A stretch of 64,000 bases of DNA. Source: Todiramphus chloris collaris. Its lineage: Eukaryota > Chordata > Aves > Coraciiformes > Alcedinidae. The first letter of the stretch is position 1; every line of letters starts with the position of its first letter. The notes under the pieces were generated by a model. That model was given only the letters and a program-made list of their open reading frames with translations. It did not search any database and was not told the DNA's origin. Shown piece after piece: positions 11,270-22,249 of this stretch. The position numbers and the translations under genes are program-made. Location of the stretch: positions 27,720,919-27,784,918 of the forward strand of contig JANVCC010000021.1 in assembly GCA_025345505.1 (NCBI GenBank), read 5' to 3'.

Positions 11270-13668
11270 TGACATAAAACTGATTTATTGAACTAAATGT
11301 ATCAATTCCAGGTCCTTATCTCAGAGCTAAAAGTGAGAGCTGTGTGTCCCACACTAGAAACTTAGAGCCAGGGGTAATAAAGATCTTTTTTCTAATCCAA
11401 GAATTCACAACATATCAAAGTATCATTGAATGCTGACTTATTCCAAGGCAGGATTTTATAAAAAAGAACAAAATTGTTACGGAAGGGGGAATGACAGAAA
11501 ATTCATATGTGAAGTAAAAAGAATTACCATACTATATCAAGATGAATGTTTGACTGGCCAGAATAAGTTTTGTTTGTGATGGAACGAGAGATTTTAGTGT
11601 GCACATAGCTGTGAAATTAATCACATAATTATCTCCTTAAAATGACATTCATGTATTAAAACGTTATTGCCCCTCTGCTAAGCATGACCTGATTTCTAGG
11701 CTGTGTAAATCATCTTCTCTTCAGAGGGGAAACGAATAGCACTCTCCCTGTGTAAATCCTCAAATTACACATGCAAGAGTGTCATAGATTTCTTCAAATT
11801 ATTTGCCACCCCCTCGGAGCAGAGGTGGGCACAATCGAGTCACAGCCAAGCTGATGTTCCAAGAGCTCAGCTGACAGCAGCCCCTGGCTTCGGGCGGTGA
11901 CTCTGCCTCCGTAAATAATCCAGCTGTATTAGCAAGTGTCAGAAAAACAGTTCCTTTGCAGTTTGAGCCCTTACTTTCACACCCACCCACTACCACCACC
12001 AAAACAGGCAGAGTGATTGCCTACTGCTCGCCCACAACACTCTGTGAAAGCCCTTGTAGTTGTGCCATCTAGTGACACCTGCTTCAAAAATGGATCTACA
12101 AACCCATCAGAGCACCCAGCACCCCAAAAGTCCCAGAACCTGCTCATGGCACTGTCAGGCAAATACTGATGATGATTTGTATCTGGTTGAGCATGGGGAT
12201 AAATGAATGCATCAACATGCTCTCCAGGTTGCCTCAAAGATGACCATTTTCAAGTCCTACATGTCCTTCCCTTCTGTCCAGCAGTTTCTACCCTCTTCTG
12301 GAGCAATTTTTTCTGGGTCTCAGTACTTTGGTACCATCCACTAAGAATGAGAATTAAAGAGAGTCCTTTTTAATTCTATTTATCTTATTTATGAAGCTTA
12401 ATATGTGTCATTTTCAGATGTAAGTACTATATAATCTTCAATACATATGTCTACATTTAGTGTACCTATTAGACTGGTGGCAAATGTCGGACAGCTGACA
12501 GTATTTAATATTTTGCCAAAATTCTTTTACAGCATCACCAAGAAAAAGTTTTGGTTACCTCAAGCACTGGATAATCACAGTCATTGGGTAAGCACAGTCA
12601 CTGACCAATCTCCAACAGCCACCTCAGTAAGTGATGCAGCATAAACCGTAGCACAGATGGAACAGGCGCTCCATGTGCTGAAGATTAAGTAGGTACATCA
12701 GATTTCAAATATTTTTGATTTCTGTGGGTCTATGAAAATAAATAATCCTATAAGGAGTAATTGCTCAAAGTGATTATTAGCACTTTGCTGAAAAAGGACC
12801 AAAACAATAACAAAAAGAAAGAAAGAAAAAGACATATTGCAAAGAGTCAACTAATATTTAATGCTTTCCTACATCCAGTTGCTTAGCTTTCATTTCTTTG
12901 ACCACAAGATGCTACTATGCCTATGGATGATGGCAGGACTATCATGAAGTGTATTACATGGAGTCAGTCTTTGAGAGGCCCAACATGCTTTTTGGAATAT
13001 TATCTGTTCTGAGAGCTTTTTATACATGGTACATCTAGGGAGCTTTTGCTACCCTCCATGTTAGATCTATGTTCAAAGTCATATGCAGAGCAAACAGATG
13101 GTACCTTTTTAAATTTTTGCTGTTGTTCTTATTTTATCTCTCTTTTTCAGCAAGCTCAAGAAAAATACATATTTTCCTTATACAAGAATATACATTAGGA
13201 ACATGCATCTGAACCTTTCTTATGCATAACCAGTGTGTCTACAGACACACTACTGTTAAAAATGTGTATGCTTGAAGTTTTCCAATACTTTTTAATGTCA
13301 AAAACTTCTTCCAGTTGCTTATACCTACCAAGTTATTTCCATGACATATTTGCCTTGTTGTATATTTTTTTGAATTTTGGAAAAACAGATTGAACAATAG
13401 AAAATTAAAGATGTCGTGGTTTACATTATTATAGGTAATCACGGAAAATGGACTTTGTGCCCTTTTTTATGGTATTCTTCTGTGATTCTAGACAAGTAAT
13501 GGGCTTATTTATGCACTTTAAGAGATATTTCTTTTTTCCCTCCTTGCATTAGTGCCTTAACTGAAAATCTGTGGTAATTTTATTTCTCCTCTCAAGCTCA
13601 ACATAAAAATTAAGTCTTTTATTTTGGTTATTGGGAACATGATGGGGTTAGAGCGAACAACACATGGC
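11270..13668. other. unique sequence, nothing recognised
   Basis: No gene or repeat recognised. The part at about 11790-12250 has higher GC and low repeat content. It could be a conserved non-coding block, but this cannot be tested from one sequence. Confidence 0.45.
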
Positions 13669-13745
13669 ATAGGATCATAGAATCATTTTAGTTGGAAGAG
13701 ACTTTTAAGATCATCAATTCAAACCACAGACTGTGCAGTAGCTTT
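13669..13745 (-). mobile_element. CR1 LINE, very short 3' end fragment
   Basis: GATCATAGAATCATTTTAGTTGGAAGAGAC...AAGATCATCAATTCAAACC is the reverse complement of a CR1 3' terminus, with the ATTCTATGATC tail on the left. Only the last 70-80 bases are present. Confidence 0.7.
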
Positions 13746-14790
13746 GGCTATTCACATACACATAGAAGAACAGAACAAATTAGCCCTCAGTCAACATTTT
13801 CTATTTAATGTACACCATCCTACGGAAAAAAAGGACCTTATAATCATGCATATAAGAACTTGTGTAATCCATATGCCTACGAGAGAAATGAAAAGTGTCT
13901 TAGTTCTGCCATGAGCAAAACGTAATAAAAAAAGCAATGTTACAACACTGAGTATGTCTCAGTTACATGAGTACCATATACAGAACATAATGTCTTGATA
14001 TATCATGCAGAGGAAATTGGTTCTCTGTGCCCCATTATGGCTGTACTGCACACAGGGACTGTATCTGCAGGACCTGTCTGTTTCCCAGATCACAGTTTCT
14101 GGGCTGAGAGCATTCCAAACAAAATATTTTCCTGGTGAGTGGTGGGACCCATTTACATGAGTGAAAGTGTTTAATAAACATTCAAGGAGCAAACATTGTC
14201 TGGCATCTTTTTGAAAAGAAATGTCACTGGGGAAATCAAGAACAAAAGATGTTTATATTTAAACAAAACTGGTTTGGTGCCTTGGAATCGTGTGTAGAAA
14301 GTTTCTCAAAGATATTAAAAGAAGATCATAGGGGTGTCTGCATAACAGTGCATGTTCTTCCAGCATAATCTCAGGAAAACTTTCAGGGCCACTAAGCAAA
14401 GGGAAATTGGCAGGAGCTTTCAGAGCTTAAAAAGAACAAAATGAACCTTAGTAAATTATGAATTGCTTAAATAAGACTGAAGACATGAAAAGGTAACTTC
14501 AACAGTTACCTCTTGAGTTCTTGAAATGCAGAGTGGATCTTGTTCTCAAGTTAACCCCTTCTTACTAAATACTTATCTCACCATAGGTCATGATGAAACC
14601 ACAGCAGTAAAGAATTGAAATGTGATTACTTTTTTTCTGGTGTAAAGTTTGATTATGCACTGTATTGGGTATGGGTCCTGCTTGAGTAGTGTAGCCTTAA
14701 TATTCAGGCCAAATCATTTTATTTCTATCTCTGAATTCTCAAAGAGAATTTAGTGAAGAAATGTCTCAGAAATGGCAACCAAAAAGAACC
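13746..14790. other. unique sequence, nothing recognised
   Basis: AT-rich non-coding DNA between two CR1 insertions. No exon, RNA or repeat identified. Confidence 0.5.
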
Positions 14791-15721
14791 ACAGGATCAC
14801 AGAATGTTAGGGGTTGGAAAGGACCTTGAAAGATCATCTAGTCCAACTCCCCTGCCAGAGCAGAATCACCTAGATCAGGTCACACAGGAAGGTGTCTAGG
14901 TGGGTTTTGAATGTCTCCATAGAAGGAGACTCCACAACCTCCCTGGGCAGCCTGTTCCAGTGTTCTGTCACCCTCACCATGAAAAAGTTTCTCCTTATAT
15001 TTACATGGAACCTCCTATGTTCCAGCTTGCACCTGTTGCCCCTTGTCCTATCATTGGATGTCACTGAGAAGAGCCTGGCTCCATCCCCCTGACACTCACC
15101 CTTTACATATTTATAAACATTAATAAGGTCACCTCTCAGTCTCCTTTTCTCCAAGGTAAAGAGCCCCAGCTCCCTCAGCCTTTCCTCATAAGGGAGATGC
15201 TCCACTCCCTTAATCATCTTTGTGGCTCTGCACTGGACTCTTTCGATCAGTTCCCTGTCCTTAAACTGAGGGGTCCAGAACTGGACACAATACTCCAGAT
15301 ACAACCTCACCAGGGCAGAGTAGAGAGGGAGGAGAACCTCTCTCGACCAACTATAACCCTTCTAATACACCCCAGGAGGCGCCATTGGACTTCTTGGCCA
15401 CAAGGGTGCATTGCTGGCTCATGGTCATCCTGTTGTCCACCAGGACCCTCAGCTCCTTTTCCCCTACGCTGCTTTCCAACAGGTCAGTCCCCAACCTATA
15501 CTGGTACCTGGTGTTGTTCTTTCCCAGATGCAAGACTCTACACTTGCCCTTGCCGTATTTCACTAATTTCTCCCTGCCCTACTCTTCAGCCTGTCTAGGT
15601 CTCTCTGGATGGCAGCACAGCCTTCTGATGTGTCAGCCACTCCTCCCAGTTGTCAGCAAACTAGCTGACTGTGTAATCTGTGCCCTCATCTGGGTCACTG
15701 ATGAATATATTGAACAGTACT
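14791..15721 (-). mobile_element. CR1 LINE, 5'-truncated copy (younger of two)
   Basis: A minus-strand CR1 running from its 3' tail (AGGATCACAGAATG, then GGGGTTGGAAAGGACC) at the left to a truncated 5' end at about 15721. Its coding part is the last third of ORF2. It stops in the segment that follows the reverse transcriptase core and meets a second CR1 directly, in the same orientation. The better-kept reading frame suggests it is the younger of the two. Confidence 0.92.
14870..15310 (-). pseudogene. CR1 ORF2 C-terminal fragment
   Basis: An open frame of 146 codons on the minus strand. It begins [12 protein letters not shown] and contains [18 protein letters not shown], then [20 protein letters not shown], the conserved tail of the CR1 ORF2 protein. 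The full protein is an endonuclease-reverse transcriptase that copies CR1 RNA into a nicked target. This fragment lacks both catalytic domains. Upstream sequence (15351-15563) continues the same protein in another frame (RVLHLGKNN, LRVLVDNRMTMSQQC), so a frame break lies near 15310-15350. Non-functional relic. Confidence 0.9.
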
Positions 15722-16572
15722 GTAAATCACAGAATGGTTGACGTTAAAAAGGACCTCTGAAGGTCACCTGAACCAACCTCATTGCTCGAGCAGGGTCCCC
15801 TAGAAACAGCTGCCCAGGACCATGTCTAGATGGCTTTGGAATATCTCCAAGGATGGAGACTCCACAGACTCTTTGGTCAACCTATGCCAGTGATTGATCA
15901 CTCCCATAGTAAAAAAGCTTTTTCTAGTGTAATCACATGAAAGTTCATGTATTTTAATTTGTGTCCACTGTCTCTTCTACCATCACTTGGCATTACTGAG
16001 AAAAACCCACTGCATTCCATCCCTTCAGGTATTTTTACAGATTGATAAGATCTACCCTGAGCCTTCCCTGCAAGCTAAACAGTTCCAGCTCTCTCAGCCT
16101 TTCCTCATAGGAGAGATGCTCCAGTCCTTTAATCATCTTTGTGGCCCTTCATTGGACTCTCTCCTGTAAGTCCATGTCTTACTTGTGTGAGGGAGCCCAG
16201 AAATGGACAAAGTACTCCAGATAAGCCTCAGCAGTGCTGAATAGAGGGAAAGGGTTGCTTCCCTCAACCTGCTGGCAATGGTCTTCCTAATGCAGTCCAG
16301 GATACTGCTGGCCTTGTTTTGCTACAAGACTGTATTGCTAGCTTATGTTCACCTTATTGTTCACCAGGACCCAAGGTCCTACTTGCCAAAGCTGGTTTTC
16401 AGCCACCTGTGCCCCAGCATGTACTGATGCATGGAATATTTCCTCCCTAGAGGCAGGACTTTCCACTTCTGCTTGTTGAACTTCATGAGGTTTCCATCAG
16501 CCTATTTCTCCAGATTGTCAACATCCCTCTAAATGACAACATAACCCTCCGGTGTACTGACCATTCCCCCAG
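15722..16572 (-). mobile_element. CR1 LINE, 5'-truncated copy (older of two)
   Basis: A second minus-strand CR1 that begins with its own 3' tail at 15722 (AAATCACAGAATGG) and repeats the same series of blocks: AGGATGGAGACTCCAC, CTCTCAGCCTTTCCTCATAG, GGCCCTTCATTGGACTC, and CAGGACTTTCCACTTCTGC near the truncated end. It is more diverged than its neighbour and has no long frame. The younger copy sits exactly at its 3' tail. Confidence 0.88.
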
Positions 16573-18210
16573 ATTAAGATATTTGGATATTTGAAAATAT
16601 TTAGTATTTTCTGGTGTAAGCAGGCAGGCACATGACAGCCTGAAAGTGTCAAAGTACCAACAGAAGATGACTTGAAACAGCAATTAATGGTTTCCCTGAC
16701 AGAAGTACAATCTACTCCACAGCTTCTTTATCTTTCCTTTGGACCATCTGCAGTACAAGACCATTGTCTGGTATCTGCTGCATTTTCAGTTCTTAGCTAC
16801 TACTGATTTTAGAATTGTAGAAAACAGGAACTGTAGCTTATAAAAAACATGTATTAGTTTTCAGAAAAGATTTTTTATTTTTCACTGGAACAAAGCCAGG
16901 ATATTTCAAAATTCTTCACTGGGGAAAACAAGACAGAAAAGAAAACAAACTCACAAAGAGATAACCCACCACAACATTGTAGATAAAATATTCACCTGAT
17001 CTTTAGGAGATCATAGGTCAGTTCCCACATCTAACTGACTCAGGGCTGACACTTGACTTCCCCATTGAGTGCCCTAGTGCACAGGTTACAGATTTAGTTT
17101 CTTTATTGGGGTCAATAAATAATGAAGAACAGCTTCAAAAGCAGGGACTGAAAAGGATTAACTACTTCTCATCGATCCAAAACAGTGGGGATTTGCATAT
17201 AATTCTTGAACACCTTCAGGACACTTCTTTAGCATTTTCCTGTTAGTAAATTTGTGAAACTGTTTTTTCTTCCTCTTCTCATTTTGTGCCCTTGCAGCTA
17301 CATAGACTTTGCAATGAGGGTTTGTTTAAAATTTACATGAAAATTTTAAGGTTTGACTAGCTGCCATGTTCCAATTGTTCTCACTGGAACTGTTCTCACT
17401 GAAAAAAAACCCCTTATCAACACTCCTTTTGACCTTTCCCACTATATTTTTTTTTCTTTTGCTCCATTTTTATTGTGTTTTTTTTTTTTTTCTAAAAAGC
17501 AAGAAAGTATATATTCACAAAGAAGATTAAATTGAAAGAGCATGACTTAAGTGAAAGAAAGTTAATGGATTTGTTTTCAATTCTGAAGAAAAAGAATAAG
17601 TAAACAGATTATTTAGGGATTGACATTTTATCTAATTTATCCTTAAAAGCTCTGTTTTGATCAGGGTAGGTGCAAACACAGTTAGACCTATGGAATCCTA
17701 GCAAAGACACAACTTTTGTTACGTATCTTCTGTTCTTTTGCACCTGTAATTCTCTTTTGTTTACATCTGGGAAGAATAAGGTCCAAAGCATTATACAATT
17801 TTATTTTAAGGAAATCAGAACCACCGAAGCATACTGTTTGAACTGAGGAGTCCTAACATCAGACCCTTCTAAGTTTTTTTCTTGCCCTCATGGTTACCTA
17901 TTGCAAGTACAGTAATGTACTAACTATAGAGAATGGAAAAGCAAAATAAATGGTGACTTTAGCAAATATGTTAAATATATTTCCATTAATTATCTACAAA
18001 GCTAATTCTTCTTGCCAAATCTATGAAGCAGCTAAGCTTTTACACTGCTTTCCCAGGGCACTGTTCTGTGTCTATCAGCTCCTCCAGCTCTGGTTCCACT
18101 CTAGTTTTTTTCCACAAGCTACCTTACAGAAGCCAGGATTTAGAATTGACTGCCAAGTTTATTTTTACAGATTTTTCAAATTTACCTTCAGGACTGTACT
18201 GCCATTCCAG
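16573..18210. other. unique sequence, T-rich runs
   Basis: No gene recognised. It holds T runs at about 17446-17492. The open frame that runs into the following A run (17950-18327) has no recognisable product and owes its C-terminal end to poly-lysine from the homopolymer. Confidence 0.5.

Positions 18211-18257
<47 letters not shown>
18211..18257 (+). repeat. A47 homopolymer
   Basis: Forty-seven consecutive A residues, followed by a GAAGAAAAAGAGACAG purine stretch. It lies 311 bases before an LTR target site. CR1 elements do not end in poly(A), and no retroposed cDNA was recognised upstream, so this is called only as a homopolymer. Run length may be affected by sequencing or assembly error. 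Confidence 0.9.
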
Positions 18258-18266
<9 letters not shown>

Positions 18267-18567
18267 GAGACAGAAAAAGAAAGATATAAGACTATGGAGT
18301 ATTAATCACTTACTTTCTTCATTATAAACCATTTTTGAAACAAAAGTCTCTCCTAGAGAATTAGGTATTCACCAGAAGGTGTATTTATATGTCTCATTGG
18401 TAACACGCCCAAAAAAACCTCTTCTGCATTATAATTTCAGAATAAATAAATTAATAAATAAGAATGAGAGAAAAGAGGAATGCCAATTTTCAGAAAATTA
18501 TCCCAAGAGAGAATGAAATTCTTTAGAATATAAAAGGTCTGTGGGCATAATAACTGACATTCCATAG
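18258..18567. other. unique AT-rich spacer
   Basis: Between the A run and the LTR target site. Short AATAAATAAATTAATAAATAA words are the only pattern seen. Confidence 0.5.
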
Positions 18568-19643
18568 CAGACTGTATTGGGGTTGCATAGCAAAGTTTTG
18601 GTAGCAAAGTGGCTACAGGATCGACTTTGGTGAGAAGCTCCTAGAAGCTTCCCCTATGTCCGATAGATCCATTGCCAGCTGGCTCCTAGATGGACACACC
18701 ACTGGCCAAGGACAAGCCCATCAGTGATGGTTGTAACACCTCTGTGATAACATATCAAAGGGAAAAAAGCCTGCACAACTGCAACCAAAGAGAGGAGCGA
18801 TAATATGTGAGAGAAACATCCCTGCAGACACTAAGGTCAGTGAAGAAAGAGGGAGAGAAGATGCTTATGCTGGAGCAGAGATTCCCCTGCAGCCCATGGT
18901 GAACACCATGGTGCGAGGCAGGCTGTCCCTCTGCAGCCCATGGAGGTTAGTGGTGGAACAGGTATCCACCTGCAGCCCATGGAGGACTCCACACAGAAGC
19001 AGGTGGATGTGCCTGAAGGAGGCTGTGGCCATGTGACCCATGCTGGAGAAGGTTTGCTGACAGGACCTGTGGACTCGTGGGGGATGGCCCACGCTGCAAC
19101 AGTCTGCTTCTGAACAACTGCACCTCATGGAAAGGACCCATGCTGGAGCAGTTTGTGAAGAACTGTAGCCTGTGTGAATGACTCATGTTGGAGAAGTTCA
19201 TGGAGGACTGTTTCCCCATGGAAGGGACACTGAGCCAAAGCAGGGAAGTGTGAAGAGCCCTCCACCTGAGGAGGAAGGAATGGCAGAGACAACTTGTGAT
19301 AAATGCACTGCAACCCCCATTCCCTGTCCCCCTGCATCACTTGGGGTGAGGAAGTAGAGAAAATTGGGAGTAAAGTTCAGCCCAGGAAGAAGGGAGGGGT
19401 GAGGGGAAGGCGGTTTTGAGATTTACATTTTATTTCTCATTACCTTACTCTGATTTGATTGGTAATAAATAAAATTAATTTTCCCTAAGTCTGTTGAACA
19501 TTGGTGAGTGATCTCTCCCCGTCCTTATCTCAATTCAGGAGCCTTTCGTTGTATTTTCATTCTCCTGTCCAGCTGAAGAGGGGAGTGATAGAGTGGCTTG
19601 GTGGACATCTGGCATCCAGCCAGGGTCAACCCACCACACAGAC
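18568..19643 (+). mobile_element. solo ERVL-type LTR (18573-19638) with 5-bp target duplication
   Basis: The LTR runs from TGTATTGGGG (18573) to ACCCACCACA (19638). CAGAC is present on both flanks (18568-18572 and 19639-19643), a perfect 5-bp duplication. It is 1066 bp long. A degenerate TATA-like CATATCAAAG is near 18751, and overlapping AATAAA signals are at 19464-19473, so the transcribed R region would be several hundred bases. The block ending GAGTGGCTTGGTGGACATC...CAACCCACCACA is a common terminus of avian ERVL-related LTRs. Internal copies of CTGCAGCCCATGG occur at 18887, 18931 and 18970. No retroviral genes adjoin; it is solo. Confidence 0.9.
19464..19473 (+). promoter_or_regulatory. 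LTR polyadenylation signal
   Basis: Two overlapping AATAAA hexamers inside the ERVL-type LTR, about 165 bases before its 3' end, where the R/U5 boundary is expected. Confidence 0.5.
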
Positions 19644-20716
19644 TGAAATACAATAAAACAATAGTAAAGTAATAATAGATATGTATTATTCCATTTAGAC
19701 TGACAGACTGTCTGGGGCAGAGAGAAGGGTATATAACCTTTAGCCACTTTGTTTAATCTTCTTATAAGTGACAAGCATAATGTTTTCTCTGCTTGCAGTT
19801 ATTGTGATGTTCCCTGTAGCTGGTTTTATATTATGTAAAGACAAGTTCTCACTGACAACATTGCATTACACTGTACTTTCTAAAATTTGTTGACATGCAA
19901 AGATATTGCTAATCAATTATAATATTATAAAGGACTAAAATCTAATCTGAAAAACTGTGTCCAGCATTGAATAGCCACACAGAGTTGAGCTCTGTCTAGT
20001 TTATGAGAAAAAAACCACCCTGTGACAAGGTAGACATACAAAGTAATCATTGAAGTGGGGTAAGACAGTACCTGGTTCTGGGTCCCTTGATACAAATTTC
20101 TGTAGACACTTAAATGTCTCCCAAAGAAAGGAGTAAGACAGTTAAATATATTTCTGTTAATGTGCACATCAATTTACCTTTGTGATATTATCCTAAACGC
20201 AAGGAAGTAAATCAGAGGAGACTGCTGGGGGAAAGAAACAGAAGATAAATCAATGACGACAATGCTGTTTGGTTCCAACTAAATGGATAAGATTTATGCT
20301 TCAATGTTTTTTTTCAGCTGCAGTTGAAATAAGCCTTCCAAAGAAAGACACAAATTGCAGCTAGCCCTGTCTCTCAGGCTAGAGACTAGGAAGTAAAAGG
20401 TCAGAAGGAGTATTATAAATTACAATGCAGATAAGACCCATGTTGATGGTGTTTTTTGTTTTTTTTGTTTAATATTAATCCTGTTCTCTACCTCCTCTAT
20501 GGTTCTGGATAACTAGTGTCTGGAAAAAGTTGGATTTTAATTTCCTTAACTGTTGTTACAATCTCAACAATCTGTGCAATTTCATTCTCTGTACCTGTTA
20601 ATAGATTATAATGACATATAGAGCAGGTGGCTGATGAATTTTTGCATAAATCCGTCTCACTGAGTATAGAGGCCATTTTTTTAATGATGGCTTATTTCTG
20701 AGAAAGTGTGAGGTAT
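19644..20716. other. unique sequence, nothing recognised
   Basis: AT-rich spacer between two LTRs. A TGTTTTTTGTTTTTTTTGTTT-like stretch near 20450-20470 is the only pattern. No internal retroviral coding sequence was seen, so the two LTRs are not a provirus pair; they also differ in orientation and sequence. Confidence 0.5.
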
Positions 20717-20843
20717 TGTCACGGGGGTGTGAAAATGTACAAAGATGCTTCCCCTTGTTACTTGTTTCAGAGCCCTAATCAAGGCTCTACTTGCTGCAAA
20801 AATGAGTGGAATGCACTTCACTCAGATAAAAGCAGAACTATAA

Positions 20844-20849
20844 TTTATT
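20844..20849 (-). promoter_or_regulatory. LTR polyadenylation signal (minus strand)
   Basis: TTTATT on the plus strand is AATAAA on the sense strand of the antisense LTR, about 130 bases from its 3' end. Confidence 0.45.
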
Positions 20850-21460
20850 AAGCAATAGTATTGGTTTATCTAATTAGTAAAACATAGTAAAGAATCAACT
20901 AAGTTAAACGAGATTAAATTGGTGGCAAGGTCACTACATTACTTACTACAAAGAAATTAATCAAAGATAATCAAATGTAACTAAAACCAGTGTGATTTTA
21001 TTATGAGTAAACTCATATGCAATTAATGAAAGCAATACGATTATAGTATTTGTACTAATGAACCTATAAGCAGTAGAATGATTTCGGGCTAAGGATATTG
21101 ATCTTTTTTACAGGGATTGTGAATGGGGCAGAAGGAAGGGGATAAGGGAAGCCCTCTTGTGCAATCATGAGGTTCAGAATAGACCCCCTTTCCCTCCAAA
21201 CTCCTTCAAAGAATAAGGTGAGATCTACCTCTATTCCCAGACCTGGTTGGCAGTTTATGTCTAAGGACAGATGTAAAGGATAGAATATGAGGTGTTGAAG
21301 TTTGTGTAATGCTTAGTGTAATAGAGTACCTTAAAGTAAATGATACCAGCAATTAATTAACACTGATATATCACTACTAAATCAGAATAAGCACTTGATT
21401 ATGATAAATGCAATAATTTCTGTAAGATCTAAGAAGTGAATCACACCCACACAGAGCTAT

Positions 21461-21472
21461 GTATTTATATAG
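21461..21472 (-). promoter_or_regulatory. LTR TATA box (minus strand)
   Basis: On the sense strand of the antisense LTR this reads CTATATAAATAC, a strong TATA box match. Transcription, if any, would run leftward. Confidence 0.55.
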
Positions 21473-21778
21473 AGAGAGGTTAACCCATGAATAAGATGGA
21501 ATTATTCAGTGGACTGAAAACAGATTTGGCAGCCTGTGATCTCCAGGATTTTGTAAAAAGCCCTGTAGTTCAGAAATACTCACATATCCCCTTGTCAGTC
21601 TTTAGCAGAAGGATGGTGTAGCCTGCAAGGTGTCCCAGCTCAGAGGGAGACTCAGGCCTGCTGAGACGCCAGAGAGCTCCAATGGGCCTCACTTGGGATC
21701 AGTATCTATAGGGTCATGAGACAACTGACTTTGGGCAAAACTAGGCTGGTAATTTTACACTGCGACCAACAATCTCCT

Positions 21779-21794
21779 GGGGGGGGGGGGGGGG
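21779..21794 (+). repeat. G16 homopolymer
   Basis: Sixteen consecutive G residues inside the antisense LTR. It could adopt G-quadruplex structure and is prone to length error in assembly. Confidence 0.85.
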
Positions 21795-22249
21795 TGAGGT
21801 CCCTCCTTGGCCTCCTCTATTCAGAGTATTCAGAAGCAATGTGTATCTCTATCTCACTGACTCATTCTCCAAGCATCACGGGGAGATTGTTTTGGTTCCA
21901 GGCATCTCACAAGGTTGAAATGATAAGTCGGATAAGCTGTGTGCATTGCCCTTAACACATATCTTCCCACTAAATCGTTTACCCTCTGCCTCCCTCCCCC
22001 CTGATTCAGAAATACACCAGGAACCAAAATTGGTTTTGGTTTCAGGAGGCTGTACACCAGGATGAAGTGTACTGGAAACCAGGGCCTACGAAGTTTCCCA
22101 CACCCCTGCACTCATCAGGTCTCAGCGTTATCTCCCAAAGGACAATGGTACTGTTTGCAATAGAGGCTTAGAAGCCTCTCATAGTGCATCCTGGCTGTGA
22201 CCCTCTGCAGAGACACTCAGGGCAGGGCGGGCTGAACCACCACAGATAC

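Larger units (their letters stand above)
20717..22244 (-). mobile_element. long LTR of an avian endogenous retrovirus, antisense, probably solo
   Basis: Read on the minus strand, the element starts TGTGGTGGTTCAGCC (22244 leftward) and ends CACCCCCGTGACA (20717), the TG...CA ends of an LTR. Flanking pentamers are GGTAT (20712-20716) and GATAC (22245-22249), which agree at three of five positions and could be a decayed target duplication. A minus-strand TATA box lies at 21461-21472 and an AATAAA signal at 20844-20849, so U3 is about 780 bases and R about 600. The 1528-bp length is long for an LTR. A 16-G run interrupts it (21779-21794). No gag, pol or env sequence was seen beside it. Confidence 0.65.

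Noticed and set aside
15197..15741. Plus-strand frames of 118-133 codons
   Set aside because: They are antisense shadows of the minus-strand CR1 ORF2 fragment.
17950..18327. 125-codon plus-strand frame ending in poly-lysine
   Set aside because: Its second half is the A47 homopolymer. The first half has no recognisable motif.
18568..22249. A provirus bounded by the LTRs at 18573 and 20717
   Set aside because: The two LTRs differ in sequence and orientation, the first has its own perfect target duplication, and no gag, pol or env lies between them.
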